Shown here one piece after another: positions 58,581-64,000 of a stretch of DNA of 64,000 bases (positions within the stretch are counted from its first letter, which is position 1; every line of letters begins with the position of its first letter). Source of the DNA: Klebsormidium nitens (taxonomy: Eukaryota > Streptophyta > Klebsormidiophyceae > Klebsormidiales > Klebsormidiaceae); assembly GCA_000708835.1 (NCBI GenBank), contig DF237029.1:169527-233526 (forward strand), given 5' to 3'. A program made the position numbers and the translations under genes. The notes below the pieces were generated by a model, which did no database searches, was not told the origin of the DNA, and saw nothing but the letters and a program-made list of their open reading frames with translations.

Positions 58581-60731
58581 CTCCCTCTGATTTGAACAAC
58601 GTACTGCTCGGGGGTCTCTGCGGTCGTTGATGGCAAGCCATATTTAACATGAGCAGACGATGACTGACTAGAAGCTAGAGCGATCAAGAATGCAGATTGC
58701 TAGACGTTAGCCCACCTTAGATGTGACAGTAGAAGATCCGGCCACGTGCAATGAGTTTGGGAAAGCAGTGAGGTCTAGAATTGTTCTTTGACTCCAATCA
58801 CAACCGACTTACGGCAAACATGAAGATGACAGATGACGGACCTTTATTTCAGGTTTAGCTTGAGCTGTCTCAGTCTATTCGATGCCGAGATCAAAAAAGT
58901 TGTATGATTCAGATGTCTGATCATGAGACATGTTTGAGTTACCTATACGATTAACGTGGTGCAAAATCTGACGGGTAAAAAATTCAAAACCTGAAAACCT
59001 CTAGCTAGCTAGGCCACTAGCTGCATCGAAGATACACACGACCACATGCAGTATGTACCAGCTACCAGCCATACGGGCACAATACTAGTGCACTAAAGAT
59101 TCGTTGTCACCGTCAAGACATCATTGCTTACATGTGCCGCGCGGAATTTGCAATCATCAGTCTTCAGATACTGGTGTATATAGCGGGGCCCCAAAACAAC
59201 CATATGATAATTTTCAGTATTGCTTTGCCTACGAAGCTGTTGGGTGGCATGCCTAGCAATGACCCAAGGCCCGGGGCGCCCGCTCTGACAGTCCATTGAA
59301 GCCTTTTAACCATAACAATAAACAACTTGTATACTGGCAATGCTTTGCCCCTAGCTCTGATAATGCAATTTGTGATCGTCCACCAGCTTTAACGGCTTGG
59401 ATGCATTCTTGTCGAAGCCGGCCGAATCGGACTTGAGCCACAATCTGGCCCATCGTGGCCGTCGAAACAGGATCCTTTTTAGGCACGAAAGCACTGCACC
59501 ATCTCACGCGGAGATCGGATACCGCGGCGAGTTGGTTATGATCGTTTGACTTCGGAGGTTGCCCAAAGTACGGTTGGGGAACTCCTCGAAGGGCGGCAGA
59601 ATGTGCACATTTTTGCCATATGCCGCGCTCTCGGGAACGCAGAGACATATGTCGACATGCCACGCGGCCCTGCTCAAGAGAGCAGGCTTCTTTTTGGGCA
59701 CCGCCCTGCTTGGGGCAGAGCCAGTAGGGCCCAGTACCCCATCTTCAGAGACCAGACACGGTGCTCAAAGTGCTGATTTAAAAGGTGAACCGAATCCCCA
59801 GTTGCAGCATCCCATTCCTCGAGGCACAGCAAAACCACAAGCTTCTACCTTGCAACTCCAAGCTGCCACTCCACTGCGTCTACTTGCGACAGACTCGCTT
59901 CCATCTCATCACCACTGGCTCATCACCAGCAAGTACTCCCATTCTTCTTCCGTTGACAACCATCCCCAAGGCTTCACGCCCAGAGTTCAACGAAGAGCTT
60001 TGCGCTTCTGACAGTCCCTGATCCTGTACTGCTGTCAATTGGCTTTTGACTCGCGCATTCAAGGCTCAAAGGTTCTCAGGTAAATCCAGTCCTCTGCTTC
60101 ATTTGTGACCTTTTTTGAGCCTGCTTAGCTTGCTCTTACTCGTTTGATACACTATCGACCCTGTCCTTGATGGCAGCAGTGACTTTGGATGCATCCCATA
60201 GCCAGAAGGACTTCAAACTGTGCTTACTTGATTACAACTTGCCAGCTTTTCTGCTTTGATTGCTAGTTTGATAGTCTGGACAGAACAACTTTGGTTCCTG
60301 GAATGATGATTCAGCCCCAGGAAGACTGGACCTGTAATCAGTGCGCCACAATACTCAGAAGCGAGGGGAAAGTATTTGAGATTCAAAAGCAACTGAAAGA
60401 GACTTGGGCATAGCTTTCAAGGTTGTATATCAGAGGGATCTCGCTTATACAGTACCGCAGGAAGTGGAGCGACCCTGATGCTGGTCCAAACAATGTCTGG
60501 ATGCGCAGATGCAAGGTTTCTGGGACTGAGTGTCATGAGAATATCAGACAAGCAGAAGAGTATAGACAGATTCAAAGGTTGCAGCAAGGCGAGGACGTGC
60601 TCCATCCAATCTTTCTTCAATCTCAGCTGGAAAGAGTCTGCTCCGTATCCCTAAGCATTCATCAGCAACTTTATATGGTCAAGCCCCTGGATGAAGGTCT
60701 AAGCCTGCTCTTTTCTCCTGCAGGCATCAAG
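58581..60731. other. Intergenic region and probable leader of the secreted-protein gene
   Basis: No coding region is secure in 58581-60079. An open frame at 59559-60011 is C/T-rich and Ser/His-rich with no family resemblance. A probable 5'-UTR intron of the next gene runs from 60080 (TTCTCAG, then GTAAAT) to 60723 (CTCCTGCAG), leaving eight leader bases before the ATG. Confidence 0.45.
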
Positions 60732-61501
60732 ATGAGTACCCGCACAGTCGCTGTCCTCCTCGTGGCGGTCTGCCTCCCCTTCCTAGTTGCGGGGCAAGCC
60801 CCCGCTCCCGCTCCCGCTAAGCCTGCTGGTCCGGGCGGCCGCCCTCATGGCACCATGAACGGGAGCCTCCCCCTGAATGGGACGCTCCCAGACCGTGAAA
60901 GCTACTTCAATGGAACGCTGCCGTTCAACGGAACCTTCAACGGGACGATGCCTCCTTTCAGAAACGGCAGTGAGCCTGGTGAGTGACTGCAGATTGTCAA
61001 GGATGAATGACTGGGGCTCTCTGGGTTGCACAATGCTAGGATGCGTGGTCACATGCTTTTGAGCTTCTCAGCTTGGAATCTCTGAAGGTCCTGCTTGATG
61101 TAGAGTTTCGAGTACAAGTCTGCTTGGCTTTGATCCTGGCACTTTGAGCTTCGTCATCCGTCGAAGGTGCCTCTCCAGAATGACCTGGCCTTCCAGTCAC
61201 CCCCTTGAATTAAATTTTTAAGAGAAATTGCAAGGTCCGTAGCCTCCTTCTAAACTCTTCTTTGTTATGCACTAACCGACTCCTCTTTCTCTACTTCCCA
61301 GGTATGGGACGCAGAGGAGGTCCCGGAAGCCCCATGGGTGCGCCGTTTGGCGCCCCCCGCGGGGCACCCCCCAACATGACCAACTTCAACTTCACCGGTC
61401 TTAATGGGACCTTCCCCTGCAGGCCCCGCGGCGGGCCTCGCAACAACCAGACCGCCACCCCGACCACCACCCCGACCCCCACACCGACTTCAACCGCATA
61501 A
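60732..61501 (+). CDS. Small secreted, N-glycosylation-dense Pro/Gly/Asn-rich protein
   Basis: Two exons in phase (60732-60978, 61302-61501) give 148 residues. A clear signal peptide (residues 1 to about 21, hydrophobic core VAVLLVAVCLPFLVAG) is followed by an Ala-Pro repeat (QAPAPAPAK), the kind of motif that is hydroxylated and arabinosylated in arabinogalactan proteins. The rest carries ten N-glycosylation sequons (NGS, NGT, NMT, NFT, NQT), several in a spaced LPLNGTLP / LPFNGTF pattern. A Gly/Pro/Arg-rich stretch and a Thr/Pro tail (TPTTTPTPTPTSTA) follow. One Cys remains after the signal region, and no C-terminal GPI-type hydrophobic tail is present. I do not recognise the family; an extracellular matrix or cell-wall protein is likely. 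The upstream frame from 60423 is in frame but looks like intron. Confidence 0.7.
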
Positions 61502-64000
61502 GGTACGGGAAAGGCTCATACGTGCACGTTCTGTACTATGTGCAGAATTGTTGGGTTTATGGCGGTGCTGTCTCAATCGAGCGAGTCATGCAACTGGTTA
61601 TGCACGAAACGTGGTCGAGTTTCGTTCAAGAGTCCTGAAAGCACACTGAGCAAATCACGACGTATTGCGTGAATGTCAAAGTGACGGCTCTTTCCTCAGG
61701 TGCCCGTCTTAGTGTTTGGAGCTCTGCCGAGTGCAGAAGAACTTAGGCTAGCGTCAGAGTTGAATCCAGCAATTTGTTGAAAGCTGTGGGGAACCGGGGC
61801 GTTGTAACGAGCTCCTGCTCCTGTGCCGTTGATACCAGCTTGGCGTGCTTGATCGTTGAGAATACCAGACGAATGAGCTCAGATTGACAAGCGTATCATC
61901 AGCGAATACTCACAGATTTTCTCGTGACACGCAGGCGGCCAAGCACGGTGGACTCTAACGTTTCACGGAGCGGACATCACAGCGTGTAAAAGCGATCCTG
62001 CTAAGACTCGCGTTTACCCATTGTGATCAGGCTGCTGAGACTCGTTGTCGGTTAGCATTTAGCAGTAGGTGCATTTCAACGAGGAGCTAAGCGTGCAAAA
62101 CGCCTTGCCTTAACGACTCAAGTGTTACGTTTTCGAAAACCATTCACTTGCATCCAGCTTATAAAGCTGAGTCGACTTTACCGTTGCTTGTGTAGGCTAA
62201 AGTCTATCTCAACACTTGAAGATGATCCTGGAGAATTTTGATCTGCAGAGTTTGATAAAAGACCCGGCCAGTGTGGAGCTTTATTTTGTTGATTGAGTGA
62301 AGCAAGGCCTCAAGGCTGGCTTAACGTTCCGAGACCTTTGCTTTCATTACGAACTTCTTAAGCGATCGTTGCAGATATATTATATCTGCAGCCCATGCGC
62401 AGTCCTCAGTTTAACTGCCAGCAATCAACGAGAGCGGCGCCTTTGATCGACGCGAATCGGCTGTCACTCCGCTTGAATACATCAGTACGTAGATCAGCTC
62501 AGTTCGACAAGTCAGTCATGCAGGCCTGCCGGCATGCATTTCTGTCAGTATCGTACTGGTCATCAACTTTAAAGTCTGGCGCCGGCAGTGAGATAAAGAA
62601 AAAAACCGGCATATGCATATGATCTCATGCAGAGGTTTTCACCTTGCCATGTAAGTAAAATAACGTAGTTTCAATCACAATGTCGGTACTATGGCTGTGC
62701 ACCAGCCGGTGCAGCTGCAAACTTGGTCAAACGGTGCTGCGCAAACGGTGCTGCAAACGGTGGCGGCTCATGCAACTTTATCACTCATTGCTAGCAGCAA
62801 TCCGCAATGCATCTAGGGGTAGCGGCCAACATCCGGATCCATATGTCAACGTACCAGAGACCATTTCACGCATGCGCACTGCCAGACGGTGGCTTATTGA
62901 AAGATCGAGAGTTAAATTCCACACTATAGTCGGACGCGGCGCATGGAGTCACCATATTCAGCACAGTTTAGCTGCGCCATGTTCCAACTTACATATCGTA
63001 TATTATTGCATATGGATTCGACGTGGCCCGGCTAGCTCGATCTGGCTCCCTCGTATAATATATAACAGCTACTACGTACTACTAAGGCTACGCGAAGTTG
63101 ATATGGGGTTTCCGGTCTGCGACCGACCCGGATTTTAGATTTTTTTGAAAAACCGACATAAAATATTCTTAAATTTGCCTCTCAGGGCCTTCAATTTATG
63201 TATTTTACTTTGGTTTTATGGGCCAGTTTTGGTCATTATTTGGAGAATGTGATAGATTACTTCTGACAAACATGCCCAAAATTTTTCAAATATCAGTGAC
63301 GAACAGCTAAAAGCACGCGAATCACGATAACTGAGCCTATTGTCGTAAATAAAACGCGGCGACTTTTTGCCGAGCGCGACGGGTGGAGCCCGGTGAACCT
63401 GGACACCCCGGAAAACCACTTGTTTTCTGACCATAATCCCGGAATTTTGAGTCTTGACCACAGCTACGAAAAGCTTGCAACCCTAATATCCTTGAAACCC
63501 TAAAACTTTGAAAACGCACTGGATTTCTCAGTTCAAACCCCGAAATCTGCCAAATGTCGACCCCAAAACCCGGATTTTTGGCCTCAACAAGGAATACTTT
63601 TTTAAGAATAGGTTTGAATCTTGTACAAACCACTCAAATGAAGCTACGTATTGTACTGCACTAGGAAGACCACCGGAACGCTGAGACCACTAGCAGACCA
63701 AACTGCGCACCACCGCTAGCGCTCACTTCCGTATGGCTCAGAGTTATACTAACCCACAATTAACCGTCAGCGTAACTCAACGTAGAGCTACAGACAAGCT
63801 AACTATCGATTAGCAGGCAGCGGAATGTAGCGTGGGGCCCATGCAAAGCTAACAGGACAAGTGCGATATTACCGAGAAATATCGCACGAGGGAGTGTCCC
63901 ATACCACTCCAGCTAGCAGTCATGTGAAGTAACAATCCGAGACAAACAATTACAACTCGGGTAAGCTCACCACTGGCAGTGTCCCCGTAGAGTGGATTAC
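61502..64000. other. No recognisable gene; minor repeats
   Basis: 2.5 kb without a convincing coding region. At 62731-62764 CAAACGGTG(CTG) occurs three times. At 63400-63600 AT-rich sequence with AAACCCTAA-like words reads on the minus strand as a 98-residue open frame without a domain. Confidence 0.5.

Noticed and set aside
59559-60011. 150-residue + strand open frame
   Set aside because: C/T-rich, no recognisable domain or splice partners. More likely the leader or flank of the next gene.
60423-60731. Upstream in-frame extension of the secreted protein
   Set aside because: A strong acceptor lies eight bases before Met 60732 and a signal peptide starts there. The upstream frame looks like intron.
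63337-63633. 98-residue minus-strand open frame near the right end
   Set aside because: Low-complexity AT-rich sequence with telomere-like words; no splice context or family resemblance.

Overview
The window is nuclear DNA from a plant-lineage eukaryote, most likely a streptophyte alga of the Klebsormidium type (the genus is an inference). The genes are intron-rich with clean GT-AG junctions. Several families are typical of land plants: SKIP24-type F-box, SDP1-type lipase, plant-type CHMP7 and an S/C-like bZIP. A motile-cilium gene (CFAP221) and a DNMT3-like cytosine methyltransferase are also present, which argues against a flowering plant. I rebuilt ten multi-exon genes by hand from splice sites and reading phase. 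No tRNA, rRNA, CRISPR array or intact transposon was recognised.

Layout: 1-2105 has no recognisable gene. A Kelch-BTB-BACK (LZTR1-like) gene runs leftward (2106-8763), and a SKIP24-like F-box gene runs rightward (9363-11809) from a shared telo-box promoter. CHMP7 runs leftward (12451-15826). PIG-V, the GPI second mannosyltransferase, runs rightward (16385-19603). A Uma2-like protein (20529-22326) and a class IV sirtuin (23517-28135) run leftward. An SDP1-like triacylglycerol lipase with a 686-base assembly gap runs leftward (29943-36009), followed by a bZIP factor running rightward (37157-39403). CFAP221 runs leftward (41184-49844), back to back with a rightward DNA methyltransferase (50866-58580). 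A small, heavily N-glycosylated secreted protein (60732-61501) is followed by 2.5 kb without a recognised gene.

The genes are independent nuclear loci, not an operon. They cover ubiquitin-ligase adaptors, ESCRT-III, GPI anchors, lipid mobilisation, chromatin (sirtuin and DNA methyltransferase), the cilium and the cell wall.

The most unusual items are three. First, a DNMT3-like catalytic domain is fused to a DUF3444 domain, with the join inside one exon. Second, tandem repeats in introns of three unrelated genes (Kelch-BTB, sirtuin, CFAP221) each copy a real exon-intron junction. Third, a nucleus-encoded Uma2-family protein has a plastid-like leader, a degenerate active site and an apparent frameshift.
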